Positions 52,972-61,310 of a DNA stretch of 64,000 bases are shown here, piece after piece. The position numbers were made by a program, and so were the translations under genes. This DNA comes from Coriobacteriaceae bacterium AF08-21 (GTDB lineage Bacteria; Actinomycetota; Coriobacteriia; Coriobacteriales; Coriobacteriaceae): NCBI GenBank assembly GCA_027687465.1, contig JAQCQR010000011.1, positions 1 through 64,000 on the forward strand. Reading direction: 5' to 3'. Positions within the stretch are counted from its first letter, which is position 1, and the number at the start of each line of letters is the position of its first letter. The notes beneath the pieces were generated by a model that worked only from the letters and a program-made list of their open reading frames with translations, was not told the DNA's origin and ran no database searches.

Positions 52972-53889
52972 CTAGGAAATACGGTCGACGTCTGCGCCCT
53001 CCTTGGGGCTCGTCGCACACGGCAACTTGACCGCACCGTCAATCAGACGCTCGGTTTGCGCCACATAGCTCTCGCGCGCCGCGATTGAGACTGACCCGTC
53101 GCGCAGATATGCAAGCAATGCATCAATCATCAGCTTGTCGAGCAGGTCATACTCTTTGGCCTGAGCGAAGTTGAGGGTGTAGCGGTCCTGGAGCTCCCGT
53201 ACCTTAGTTGCCAAATCGATTTCCATCTTTTCCTCCATGCAATAAAAGTTCTCCCGATTGTCCGAAAGAGCCTCAAACGGGCGTTTGACGCATAGCTCAA
53301 AGTTGAAACGCGGACTGGTATCGAATACGCGTCTCTGCACCTTGAGATAGCGCTTATAAAACATGACGGCATCGTCCTCGTCCGCCGTAAAACCGCGCGA
53401 CCCATCGCGATGCACGTGGTCGCAGGGTCTTTTGTAGTCGATGCTTCGCACAAAGCGAGACAGAATATATCCACCTTGTTCAGACGAGTACTTCATACCT
53501 GTCGTAACCTGCTCGAACATGCGCACACCGCTCGACTTAAAGCGCGGATTGCTTCCGTGCTCAAACATGCCAATTAAGATGGCCATGCAGTGCGCGCAGT
53601 TATCGCGCTGGGGAAAATACAGCGACAACAAAGCGAGCGACGCTGCGGCCAAAAGCTCGCGGGCCTCGTGCACATCGTCTCGATACTGCTCGGGCACCAG
53701 CCCGGGAATATCGGGCGAGTGCTTTTCCAGCACGTCAACGAGTGCCTTGGCCAAGCGCTCGGTATCCTGCTCGCCGCAGTACGGATACGGAAACGGCATC
53801 TCTGCCTTCCCGTTCTTTTTGCACATGCTGCGGAGATCTTCGTCGATCGTGTTGAGGAACACCTCGTAAATGCTGTCTTCATTCTTCAT
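52972..53889 (-). CDS. Hypothetical 305-aa protein, first gene of ClpP/VirD4 operon
   Basis: Soluble helical protein without a recognised domain. Cys/His-containing patch CAHCMAILIGMFEHG, then a region KYSSEQGGYILSRFVRSIDYKRPCDHVH. AGGAAGAAGCATTC precedes the ATG. The stop lies 38 bases before the start of the VirD4-like gene. Divergent from the second HsdM/S-like gene. Confidence 0.65.
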   Translation of the reverse strand: MKNEDSIYEVFLNTIDEDLRSMCKKNGKAEMPFPYPYCGEQDTERLAKALVDVLEKHSPDIPGLVPEQYRDDVHEARELLAAASLALLSLYFPQRDNCAHCMAILIGMFEHGSNPRFKSSGVRMFEQVTTGMKYSSEQGGYILSRFVRSIDYKRPCDHVHRDGSRGFTADEDDAVMFYKRYLKVQRRVFDTSPRFNFELCVKRPFEALSDNRENFYCMEEKMEIDLATKVRELQDRYTLNFAQAKEYDLLDKLMIDALLAYLRDGSVSIAARESYVAQTERLIDGAVKLPCATSPKEGADVDRIS

Positions 53890-54090
53890 GAATGCTTCTT
53901 CCTATCCGGTTGCGGATGTTTGTCGATAAGTCTGTTCTATGTTTTAGAATGGTCTGAGGCATGGACGATGACAATCGACCTAACCTGTAGCTTCGTTAGT
54001 GAAATCACCCTGCTTGATAGCGCAGTTTACCTAAAGGCTGTGTAGCGATTGCATCAAGCAGTTTGTATTGAGTTGGTTTTGGATTACTTC

Positions 54091-54115
54091 GAGAATAGCA
54101 CAGTGCTCTGTTCTC
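54091..54115. promoter_or_regulatory. Imperfect dyad upstream of HsdM/S-like copy 2
   Basis: GAGAATAGCAC-A-GTGCTCTGTTCTC is an imperfect palindrome in the intergenic space between the divergent operons. A TAATAT box follows at about 54142, suitable as a -10 for the plus-strand gene. Possible operator. Confidence 0.4.
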
Positions 54116-54179
54116 GTCATTAGAAATTATCAAAATTTTCTGCTAATATATAACCCACTAAGAAGAAAGGGCTCTATAC

Positions 54180-55616
54180 ATGCGTGAAACAACATCATTG
54201 CCACGTCTCACCGCCGCCGCCCTCTCACGCGCGCTTAATCTGGAGCAGGGCAGCCGTCTACTCACCGTCCGTCTGCCTGGCGCCATCGACTGTAAGGCGC
54301 TTCGTGAATGTTTCAGCCTGAACAGCAACGGCGTACCCGATATTTGCGAGCTTGAACCCGGCAGGCAGGGCGCGGGCAATGGCGATGCGGCTCCGGTGTT
54401 TATCGACGCATCGGGGTATTACCGTACGGGCAAACACGACATCGAAAAAGAATGTATCGCCTTGATCGATTACTTAGAGCCCGGCTACCTCGATTTCTGT
54501 GACTGGGGTCCCTTTATTTGGTGTCTGTATGCGCTCGCCCTTTCGAATCGCACTCGCGCAGCCGTAGTGCTGCCCGCCGACCTACTCGATAAAGCCGAGC
54601 AGGCGCGCACGATCCTGATACGCGAAGGACTCATCGAGAGCGTCGTGTATTTGCCACTTTCTGAACCCAGGCCCTACATGACAAGCGCGCTTCTCATATT
54701 GTCTTCAGGAAATCGCAGCGTTGCATTTCGCAGCGCAATCGAATCCGGGCCGCGTTTTCGATATGTGACAGAAACATCGTATTACTCAGATATCACCTTT
54801 TCCATCTCCCCCGACTGGGCCCGCATTGATACCAATACGCCCAGATCAACGCCTATCGAAACGTCCACTTTTGCCACGCGTGAATTGCTGCTGCATCGCG
54901 CAGCCCTCTCAAAAGGCAAAATCAGCCTTATCAGCCTTACCCGAAACTACAGCGCCACGCTTGGTGACGCTTTTACGCGAGTGGCACCATTCATGCCCCG
55001 CGAGAGCACCACATCGAACGACGTTGATGCGATCGAGGTTCGCCGCATCTCATCTCAGGATTTTCAAGACGGCAACCTTCTGCCCGCAGACGCTGTAGAA
55101 AGCGCAAACGGCTCGGATTCCAAAATCGTAAAGGTGGACCCCAGCGTTCTCGATCGCTATGAGCTCCGCGCTGGAGATATCGTCATGCCGCGCATGCTGG
55201 GTCGCTACGGCGCGTCCAACCTGCTTGTCGTCAGCGCCAATGACGCAAAGCAGCACCTGGTTGCTTCGCATAACACCACCGTCATTCGCCCGTCATTCGA
55301 AACAATGACCGAAGAGGAGCGCGTGGTGTTTTCGGAGATAATCGTTGGCTACCTTACAGAAGGCCACGGGGCGCAGCTAATTCAAGCATTGACCGAAGCG
55401 GCAGACATCCGTGCCATCCGCCCGACCGACCTGTTTGAGATCGAAGTCCCGCCGGCGCTCGACCCGCGCACACGCGAGTATAGCGAATCCATCAACCGCT
55501 TTGCCGAGGTCGTAAGGACAAAGAAACAAGCCGAGGCCGCTGTCGCCCAAGCCCAGCGCGACCTCGAAGGCGCAAAAAAGGCCGTCACCCAGGTGGTCGA
55601 CCAGACCTGCGAATAG
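54180..55616 (+). CDS. Degenerate HsdM/HsdS-like fusion protein, copy 2
   Basis: 478-aa protein with the same two-part plan as the gene at 36.8 kb. The first half follows the end of an HsdM fold (TRAAVVLPADLLDKAEQARTILIREGLIESVVYLPLSE, then TSALLILSSGN), and where the catalytic NPPF should be there is DWGPFIW. The second half looks like a HsdS recognition domain (EVRRISSQDFQDGNLL, ELRAGDIVMPRMLGRYGASNLLVV) with a C-terminal coiled coil (KKQAEAAVAQAQRDLEGAKKA). AGAAAGGGCTCTATAC precedes the ATG. Divergent from the ClpP/VirD4 operon. Probably binds DNA without methylating it. Confidence 0.75.
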   Translation: MRETTSLPRLTAAALSRALNLEQGSRLLTVRLPGAIDCKALRECFSLNSNGVPDICELEPGRQGAGNGDAAPVFIDASGYYRTGKHDIEKECIALIDYLEPGYLDFCDWGPFIWCLYALALSNRTRAAVVLPADLLDKAEQARTILIREGLIESVVYLPLSEPRPYMTSALLILSSGNRSVAFRSAIESGPRFRYVTETSYYSDITFSISPDWARIDTNTPRSTPIETSTFATRELLLHRAALSKGKISLISLTRNYSATLGDAFTRVAPFMPRESTTSNDVDAIEVRRISSQDFQDGNLLPADAVESANGSDSKIVKVDPSVLDRYELRAGDIVMPRMLGRYGASNLLVVSANDAKQHLVASHNTTVIRPSFETMTEEERVVFSEIIVGYLTEGHGAQLIQALTEAADIRAIRPTDLFEIEVPPALDPRTREYSESINRFAEVVRTKKQAEAAVAQAQRDLEGAKKAVTQVVDQTCE

Positions 55617-55637
55617 CGCATAGGCAGTAGAAACGTC

Positions 55638-55676
55638 TTAAGCCGGCGACAGGAACTAATTCTGCCGCCGGCTTAA
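55638..55676. terminator. Bidirectional hairpin between copy 2 and abiEii
   Basis: TTAAGCCGGCG and CGCCGGCTTAA form a perfect 11-bp stem between convergent genes. No long T-run. Confidence 0.6.
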
Positions 55677-55685
55677 CTATCTAGC

Positions 55686-56576
55686 CTATTCCCATCCCGT
55701 GGTCTGAGGATTCCATTTGCGCACATTCGCCGAATGATTAAAGCACGATGTATACAACCGATTGACAACCTCTTCTGCCCCAGCAATGTTCCCCGCGAGA
55801 TCAAGTACCCCCGCCTGCCTCGCCATCTTTACGTACTGTGCAGAACCATTTTGTTTCCACCAGAGAGGCGCCACGAACTCTTCCGGCATTGCCACTTTGC
55901 GGGCAGACGCTTCTTTCTCGACCCTCTCGACAAGCGTAGCCCCATCGATGAAGCAAGTTTTCGCGTACACCAAGATGTCGACTATATCCTTGATTCGCGA
56001 AGAGGCACGGCCCTCATGCATCTCTATCATTGCGAGCAATTTATCTGCAAGGGCGCTCTCCACTCGGCATACTCGATAGTCGCAGACTGGGAGCCCCTCG
56101 ATATTCAAACGATCGATCGGCGCGAGAACCTCAGGCTCAAGTCCCCGCACTTCATCAATTACCAAGTCAATTGAAATTGGCTGTAGCTTCTTGGTTCCCA
56201 TAAAGGGGGTGAACCATACCTTAGCACCGCACCGATACTCATCTTCTTCTTTGATCTGCTCTGCACGATCAAAGACAAACGAAACGAAATCCTCCAGATC
56301 AATCGAAGCCGCCCGCACCAGATCGGCAACAGCCTCTTCGAGGCTCTCCTCTTGAGCAACCAAGTCAATATCTCTTGTGACACGCGCATCGAGCGTTCGC
56401 GCCAGGACGCTTTGACCACCTTTAAGCACAAAACGGCAGTCATCTTCTGAAAAAACGCGACATAGGAAGCGATGAAAGTAGAAACCAACGATTGCCCGAT
56501 TAGTATCCATTGGTGATTCTCTTGCGGCATTCCTAACAGCCATCTCCAATGCGGCAGGCGTTTTGTACTTCACCAT
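55686..56576 (-). CDS. AbiEii-type nucleotidyltransferase toxin
   Basis: 296-aa toxin of the AbiEii/MenT type, a nucleotidyltransferase-fold protein. Motif I is FVLKGGQSVLAR and the metal-binding pair is in VTRDIDLV. The ADKLLAMIEMHEG motif with the conserved Lys follows, and RIKDIVDILVYA fits the end of the core. GGAGGAC precedes the ATG. It starts 15 bases after the antitoxin gene. Relatives give abortive infection and some modify tRNA. Confidence 0.92.
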   Translation of the reverse strand: MVKYKTPAALEMAVRNAARESPMDTNRAIVGFYFHRFLCRVFSEDDCRFVLKGGQSVLARTLDARVTRDIDLVAQEESLEEAVADLVRAASIDLEDFVSFVFDRAEQIKEEDEYRCGAKVWFTPFMGTKKLQPISIDLVIDEVRGLEPEVLAPIDRLNIEGLPVCDYRVCRVESALADKLLAMIEMHEGRASSRIKDIVDILVYAKTCFIDGATLVERVEKEASARKVAMPEEFVAPLWWKQNGSAQYVKMARQAGVLDLAGNIAGAEEVVNRLYTSCFNHSANVRKWNPQTTGWE

Positions 56577-56591
56577 GTCCTCCGTTTCGCA

Positions 56592-57215
56592 TTACCCGTT
56601 CAGTACCATCAGCAAAGGCGCCATCAGCTCGCGTCGTTTGGCGGTTTTAGAGTTCTCTTCTACAAGATCCTTCAGCCGTTGTATATCGAGTCCACGTCCA
56701 AGCGCGTCGTTATAGGCATCGATAATTAATGAGGGATCCTCGCAATCGAGGCAAAGATCGACAAGCGTGCGCTCGGGTTTAGTTACCGGCAGGCCGTCGA
56801 GCCAAACGATGTCCCGCTCAGCAATCTCGCGCTTTACAAAAGAAAGGGATTCGTTTCTTGTATTGATACGCGCGGGCGCGGTCATCCTGTAGGGGGACAG
56901 GTAGAAATCGCCCATTTGCTGCAGGTTCGCCGCAGTCGTACCGCTCACTGCAATGCCGTCCCACTGGCGCTTTCTCTCCCACGCGCAAAGGGAGGGATTG
57001 GTGAGCTTCCAGAAAGCGTTGAGCTCGTCGGTGTCTCGGCGCTGTGTTCCAGACATCCGGTAGGCGCCGTGGCATATTCGTTCAAGACGCCCCGCACGAC
57101 ATGAGTGTGCCAGCGCATCTCGAGAGATGTCCATGCGAGCCGCCTGGGCTGTGGTGAACACGCCCTCGCTCTCGGAAAGCTCGCTTATCGCCGTTATGTT
57201 GCTAAAGTACTTCAT
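56592..57215 (-). CDS. AbiEi-type antitoxin / repressor
   Basis: 207-aa antitoxin. The N-terminal winged helix (FTTAQAARMDISRDALAHSCRAGRLERICHGAYRM) is the AbiEi_4 type, followed by a C-terminal domain ending in NSKTAKRRELMAPLL. The start is placed at 57215 because the promoter leaves no room for a leader: TTGCAA-N16-TACAAT ends 6 bases before the ATG. Upstream in-frame ATGs at 57239 and 57266 lie before the -10 box. First gene of the operon. Confidence 0.88.
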   Translation of the reverse strand: MKYFSNITAISELSESEGVFTTAQAARMDISRDALAHSCRAGRLERICHGAYRMSGTQRRDTDELNAFWKLTNPSLCAWERKRQWDGIAVSGTTAANLQQMGDFYLSPYRMTAPARINTRNESLSFVKREIAERDIVWLDGLPVTKPERTLVDLCLDCEDPSLIIDAYNDALGRGLDIQRLKDLVEENSKTAKRRELMAPLLMVLNG

Positions 57216-57221
57216 GCTGCA

Positions 57222-57249
57222 ATTGTAGGATATTTTCATACTTTTGCAA
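57222..57249 (-). promoter_or_regulatory. Promoter giving a leaderless abiE transcript
   Basis: On the minus strand TTGCAA (57249-57244) and TACAAT (57227-57222) are 16 bases apart. Counting from the -10, +1 falls on the A of the antitoxin ATG (57215), so the mRNA probably starts with AUG and has no Shine-Dalgarno. Confidence 0.65.
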
Positions 57250-57334
57250 CGTGATTTTTGATCCATTAGATCCGTTTGCCTTGTTTACCCCATTTCTGAC
57301 GCCGTTTTGCACCGGCACCCCATCCCCCGCTATT

Positions 57335-57514
57335 GAGGTCTAATACTTTTCCGCGAAGTGAACGGCTGTTTTTGGACCCCTGAAACATCCGCATTTTTCG
57401 GCGGCAAAATCGTGGGATTTCAGCATTGAAACCGCAGGAAGCGGCACCTCTAAAGAGTCGATGCTTCGGGGGTCCGTTTTCACTCATTCACTTCTCGGAA
57501 AAGTATTAGACCTC
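57335..57514. mobile_element. 180-bp MITE-like element with perfect 19-bp ends
   Basis: The ends are perfect inverted repeats, GAGGTCTAATACTTTTCCG, with 27 of 28 positions paired when extended. Further in, GGACCCCTGAAACATC pairs with the complement of GATGCTTCGGGGGTCC, so most of the element can fold into one long hairpin. No transposase is encoded. Confidence 0.7.
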
Positions 57515-57635
57515 GCTATCAGCTATCCCAAAGATCAGACCGTCCCTCCTTCACGCCACGCAAAACCGACCTTCCCCTTGCCTGCGCGCCCCGCGTCACG
57601 CGCTTCGCCACCCAAAAACTCATCCAACATTAATC

Positions 57636-57663
57636 TTGGCTCAAGAATCGCTTAATCTATAAC
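57636..57663 (+). promoter_or_regulatory. Candidate promoter of the DUF4342 operon
   Basis: TTGGCT (-35) and TATAAC (-10) are 16 bases apart, about 120 bases before the start codon of the DUF4342 gene. A second TATAGA lies 12 bases further on. Confidence 0.45.
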
Positions 57664-57781
57664 CTGCACTATAGAGTTCGACCAAGGGCGGGGCGGCACC
57701 GCGCAACGCAGGCCGCCGAACCCAACGCTCGCGCCCGAGCAGATCGCCTGGCGTCGCGCCCATCGAACGAAAGGACAGGTC

Positions 57782-58324
57782 ATGGACGACCTCGAAAAAG
57801 TTGAAACCATCCGCACCAAGTGCAACGTGAGTTACACCGACGCCAAGGCCGCGCTCGACGCCGCCGACGGCAACGTCCTGGACGCCATCATTTGGCTCGA
57901 GTCGCAGGGCAAGACCCAGACCACGTCGGCGCACGCCGCCACCGAGTCCGCGCCGGCCGACGAGCCCTCGGCCGAGATGGTCGCCGCGCAGGTCGCCTAC
58001 GAAAAGTCGAGCGAAAAGACCGACTTCTCCAAGAAGATGGACAGCGTGTGGGAGTACCTCAAAAAGCTCTTCCGTCTGAGCCTGGACACCAAGTTTATCG
58101 CCACGCGCCGCGACGCGATCATCCTCAACATTCCCATCCTGATCCCCATCGTCGCCTTGTTTGCCTGGGGCGCCACGATATGGCTGATGCTGCTTGGCTT
58201 GTTCTTTGGCATGCGCTACCGCATCGATAGCGACGGCGACGTGCCCGGCAGCATCAACAACCTGATGGACAGCGCTGCCAATGCCGCGGACGACATCAAG
58301 CAAAATCTGAACGACGACAAGTAA
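57782..58324 (+). CDS. DUF4342 / UBA-like membrane protein
   Basis: 180-aa protein. Residues 1-45 form a UBA/TS-N-like three-helix unit (VETIRTKCNVSYTDAKAALDAADGNVLDAIIWLE). After a linker of acidic and Ala-rich sequence comes a DUF4342 segment with one or two transmembrane helices (IILNIPILIPIVALFAWGATIWLMLLGLFF). GAAAGGACAGGTC precedes the ATG. It is the first gene of an operon with a two-component pair (18 bases before the regulator). Possible accessory sensor. Confidence 0.85.
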   Translation: MDDLEKVETIRTKCNVSYTDAKAALDAADGNVLDAIIWLESQGKTQTTSAHAATESAPADEPSAEMVAAQVAYEKSSEKTDFSKKMDSVWEYLKKLFRLSLDTKFIATRRDAIILNIPILIPIVALFAWGATIWLMLLGLFFGMRYRIDSDGDVPGSINNLMDSAANAADDIKQNLNDDK

Positions 58325-58342
58325 TCGCAGACGGGGGCACGT

Positions 58343-59119
58343 ATGGCACGGATCCTGATTGTAGAGGACGAGGAGAAAATCGCCCGCTTTGTGACGCTCG
58401 AGCTGGAGCACGAGGGCTACCAGGTGGAGCACGCCGCCGATGGCCGCACCGCTGTGGACCTGGCACTGGAGCGCGACTACGATCTGATTCTGCTCGATGT
58501 GCTGTTGCCGCAGCTCAACGGCATGGAGGTCTTGCGACGCGTCCGCAAGCACAAGGATGTGCCGGTGATCATGGTCACCGCGCGCGATGCCGTGATGGAC
58601 AAGGTGGCCGGGCTCGATGCCGGTGCCGATGATTACTTGACCAAGCCGTTTGCGATTGAGGAGCTGTTCGCACGGATCCGCGTGGCGTTGAAGCGCTCGG
58701 AGGCCGTGCGGGCGGCTTCGGGCGTTGGCGGCGTTGGGGCCGGGGAGGGCGCTACGGGTGCCGATACCGCCGCGACGTCCCCGGCTAGCGACTCGGCCAA
58801 GACCTCTGCCGTGCCCTCCCCCGCCGTGCTCACCGTGGGCTCGGTTGTGCTCGACCCCGACCGCCGCGAAGTCACGGTCGGCGGCTCGCCCATCGCGCTC
58901 ACGGCTCGCGAGTTCGACGTCCTCGCCCTGCTTATGGCGCACGCCGGCACCGTGCTCACGCGCGAGCGCATCGCGCACGAGGCGCTGGGCTACGACTACG
59001 TGGGCGACACTAACAACGTCGACGTGCACATCGCGCACCTGCGCGCCAAGATTGAAGACGCCGGCGGCGCCCGCATCATCCAGACCGTGCGCGGGGTGGG
59101 TTATGTCTGCCGTACGTAA
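58343..59119 (+). CDS. OmpR-family response regulator
   Basis: 258-aa regulator. Receiver domain with VEDEEK, DLILLDVLLP (Asp acceptor), TARDAV and the Lys of YLTKPFA. An unusual Ala/Gly/Thr-rich linker of ~45 aa (residues ~120-165) joins it to the winged helix (REFDVLALLMAHAGTVLTRERI, NNVDVHIAHLRAKIE, VRGVGYVC). The 3' end overlaps the kinase start by 17 bases. Confidence 0.92.
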   Translation: MARILIVEDEEKIARFVTLELEHEGYQVEHAADGRTAVDLALERDYDLILLDVLLPQLNGMEVLRRVRKHKDVPVIMVTARDAVMDKVAGLDAGADDYLTKPFAIEELFARIRVALKRSEAVRAASGVGGVGAGEGATGADTAATSPASDSAKTSAVPSPAVLTVGSVVLDPDRREVTVGGSPIALTAREFDVLALLMAHAGTVLTRERIAHEALGYDYVGDTNNVDVHIAHLRAKIEDAGGARIIQTVRGVGYVCRT

Positions 59120-60398
59120 CGCCGAGGCCAAGCGCGTCACCTCCATCGCCCGCGCCATCAACTGGAGCTATATGTGGCGCCGCCTGATGAGCTATGTCTG
59201 GCTCGATCTGTTGCTGATGGTGATTGCAGCGGCGATCCTCGTCTATGGATACAACCAGACGCTGCCCGACGGCGCGTTTACCGCAGGATGGATCCCCGGC
59301 GCCACCGTTCACGACATGTCGCTGACGCCCGCGCGCGGCTGGGACCCGACCACACTCACCTATACCGTCGAGCTTGCGCGTACCACCAAGACCTTCCCCC
59401 TCGCGCAGGACCTCGTCGCACTGTGGCCCCTCTATATCGTTGTTGCAGGTTGGCAGGTCATCGGCGTGCTCGACATGCTCGGCGGTGCCCGCCGTGTGCG
59501 CCGCACCATGGCGCCGCTCAACGATCTGGCCCTGCGCGTGGACGAACTCGGCCGCATGCAGCTCTCCGGCGGCAAGATGGAAACGCTGGAGCAGGCCATC
59601 GAGCGCGCAAGCGTCGACTCGCCGAGCGTCACCACCGGCGACGCCGACCTGGCAAGCATCGAGGTCGCGCTCAACCGCCTGCTGCGTCAGATGCAAGAAG
59701 CAAAGCTGCAGCAGATGCGCTTTGTCAACGATGCGAGTCACGAGCTGCGCACGCCCATCGCGGTGATTCAGGGCTACGTGAACATGCTCGACCGCTGGGG
59801 CAAAGACGACCCGGACGTGCTGGCAGAGTCCATCGCGTCCCTCAAGGCCGAAAGCGAGCATATGCAGGAGCTCGTGGAGCAGCTGCTATTTTTGGCGCGC
59901 GGCGATGCCGGTCGCACCGTGCTACGGCGTGCAAATACCAACCTGGCTGCACTGGTCGGCGAGGTTTGCGAAGAATCACAGATGATCGATGCCGGGCACG
60001 CATATCGGCTGGCGTATGATGCCGCACTTACCAGCGACCCGCGCTGCAACGCATCGGTTGACGTGGCACTCGTGAAGCAGGCGCTGCGCGTGATCGTGCA
60101 AAACGCCGCCAAGTATTCGGACGCGGGCACGACCGTCACGTTTGCCATAACGCCGGATGCGGGCGCGGGCACGATCGACATAAGCGTTGAGGACGAGGGC
60201 ATCGGCATGAACCAGGAATCCGCAGCTCACGCGTTCGAGCGGTTCTACCGTGCCGACAACGCGCGCGATGCCGGCGCGCAGGGCTCGGGTCTGGGACTCG
60301 CCATTGCCAAGTGGATTGTCGATAGCCATGGCGGTGTCATTGGCGTGACCTCAGTCGAGGGCGTCGGCAGCCGCTTTACGATTCGCCTACCACGGTAG
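59103..60398 (+). CDS. Sensor histidine kinase
   Basis: 431-aa kinase. Two transmembrane helices (LLLMVIAAAILVYGY and LVALWPLYIVVAGWQVIGVL) frame a ~60-aa external loop. A HAMP-like linker follows, then the His box FVNDASHELRTPIAVIQGYVNML, the N box VIVQNAAKYSDAG, the G1 box SVEDEGIGM, the F box FERFYRADNA and the G2 box GSGLGLAIAKWIV. It starts inside the regulator gene, so translation is coupled. Confidence 0.93.
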   Translation: MSAVRNAEAKRVTSIARAINWSYMWRRLMSYVWLDLLLMVIAAAILVYGYNQTLPDGAFTAGWIPGATVHDMSLTPARGWDPTTLTYTVELARTTKTFPLAQDLVALWPLYIVVAGWQVIGVLDMLGGARRVRRTMAPLNDLALRVDELGRMQLSGGKMETLEQAIERASVDSPSVTTGDADLASIEVALNRLLRQMQEAKLQQMRFVNDASHELRTPIAVIQGYVNMLDRWGKDDPDVLAESIASLKAESEHMQELVEQLLFLARGDAGRTVLRRANTNLAALVGEVCEESQMIDAGHAYRLAYDAALTSDPRCNASVDVALVKQALRVIVQNAAKYSDAGTTVTFAITPDAGAGTIDISVEDEGIGMNQESAAHAFERFYRADNARDAGAQGSGLGLAIAKWIVDSHGGVIGVTSVEGVGSRFTIRLPR

Positions 60399-60417
60399 GA
60401 AGCCCCTCGGCATAAAT

Positions 60418-60451
60418 AAAGGGATAAGGCCATACGGCCCTATCCCTTTTT
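60418..60451. terminator. Bidirectional terminator
   Basis: AAAGGGATA-AGGCC and GGCCC-TATCCCTTT form a stem followed by TTTTTG on the plus strand and by TTTATTTATG on the minus strand. It ends both the kinase operon and the convergent PTS/VOC operon. Confidence 0.9.
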
Positions 60452-60473
60452 GCTAACTAAAGCAGCTCGTGCG

Positions 60474-60848
60474 CTACTCGCGGCACAGGTGCACGGCGAA
60501 GCCGGCGAACTCGCGCTTAAAGTACACGAGCTTGGTGCCGCCGTCGGGCAGCAGCACGCGCGACTCCTCGTTGACCTCGAGCCCGCGCTCGGCAAACCAC
60601 TTCTCGGCCGCATCGATGTCGTTGACGGCAAAGCCAATGTGGCCCTTGGTGCCACGACCGTTCTGCTTCATGACCTCGATCAGCGAATCGTTAAAGTACG
60701 AAACCGGGGTCTCGATAACGGGCAGGCCCATCATCGTCGAGAACAGCTCCGCGATCTCCAGGGCATCTGCCGGGTCGGTGGCGTTAATGCCCACATGGGC
60801 AACGCGCATGCCAAAGAGCTCGACCGGATTGGCGTTCTGCTCACTCAT
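60474..60848 (-). CDS. VOC family (glyoxalase-like) protein
   Basis: 124-aa protein of the vicinal-oxygen-chelate fold: VAHVGINATDPADALEIAELFSTMMGLPV at the N-terminus, KGHIGFAVNDIDAAEKWFAERGLEV in the middle and KLVYFKREFAGFAVHLCRE at the end. The metal-ligand pattern (His, Glu) is partly kept. It starts 12 bases after the PTS IIB gene on the same strand, so both form an operon; a role in sugar metabolism is likely but the substrate is unknown. Confidence 0.85.
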   Translation of the reverse strand: MSEQNANPVELFGMRVAHVGINATDPADALEIAELFSTMMGLPVIETPVSYFNDSLIEVMKQNGRGTKGHIGFAVNDIDAAEKWFAERGLEVNEESRVLLPDGGTKLVYFKREFAGFAVHLCRE

Positions 60849-60859
60849 ACAGTCAGCGC

Positions 60860-61147
60860 CTACTGAGCCATGACGTCGAGGACGGCCTTCTCGGCAGCGA
60901 CGCGGTTCATGCCGGTCATGAAGGGCACGCCGCTCACGTACGGGCAGGTGAGGCCCTCGGGAGCAACGGTGGTGGCGATCAGCAGGTCGGCGCCCTCGTC
61001 GCAAGCGTCCTTGGCCTCGGAGATGGCGCACTGCACGATCTCATACTTGCCGGCATAACCGTTGGCGTCGAGCATGGTGGCGACCTTCTGGGCAACGAGC
61101 GTGGAAGTAGCAGCGCCAGCACCGCAAGCCAAAACGATCTTCTTCAT
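60860..61147 (-). CDS. PTS IIB component, galactitol/lactose type
   Basis: 95-aa phosphotransferase subunit. The active-site loop is IVLACGAGAATSTLVAQKV with the phospho-Cys at position 8, the layout of GatB-type IIB proteins. GGGAGACATTACCT precedes the ATG. No IIA or IIC gene is next to it, so it is an orphan subunit paired with a VOC protein, an unusual combination. Confidence 0.88.
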   Translation of the reverse strand: MKKIVLACGAGAATSTLVAQKVATMLDANGYAGKYEIVQCAISEAKDACDEGADLLIATTVAPEGLTCPYVSGVPFMTGMNRVAAEKAVLDVMAQ

Positions 61148-61249
61148 AGGTAATGTCTCCCTTCATGGTTTACTTTAGGTAAGTGTACCGCAGCGAGCGA
61201 TGGCACTCAGCCTCGATGAGCTTTTATGCCAGTTTGCTTGTGCGCTGCG

Positions 61250-61255
61250 TATAAT
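61250..61255 (+). promoter_or_regulatory. -10 box of the 207-aa gene
   Basis: A consensus TATAAT about 56 bases upstream of the start codon. The -35 region is weak. Confidence 0.5.
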
Positions 61256-61310
61256 ACATCTAGTACGTGTTGTCATACCGCTCGCTTTATGAGCGACTAA
61301 GGATCCTAAC

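Noticed and set aside
51449..53020. Integrative conjugative element
   Set aside because: Only a VirD4-like ATPase is present. No relaxase, VirB4, integrase or oriT was seen.
57266..57487. 73-aa open frame starting MSENGPPKH
   Set aside because: It lies almost entirely inside the 180-bp inverted-repeat element, has no ribosome site and no protein-like composition.
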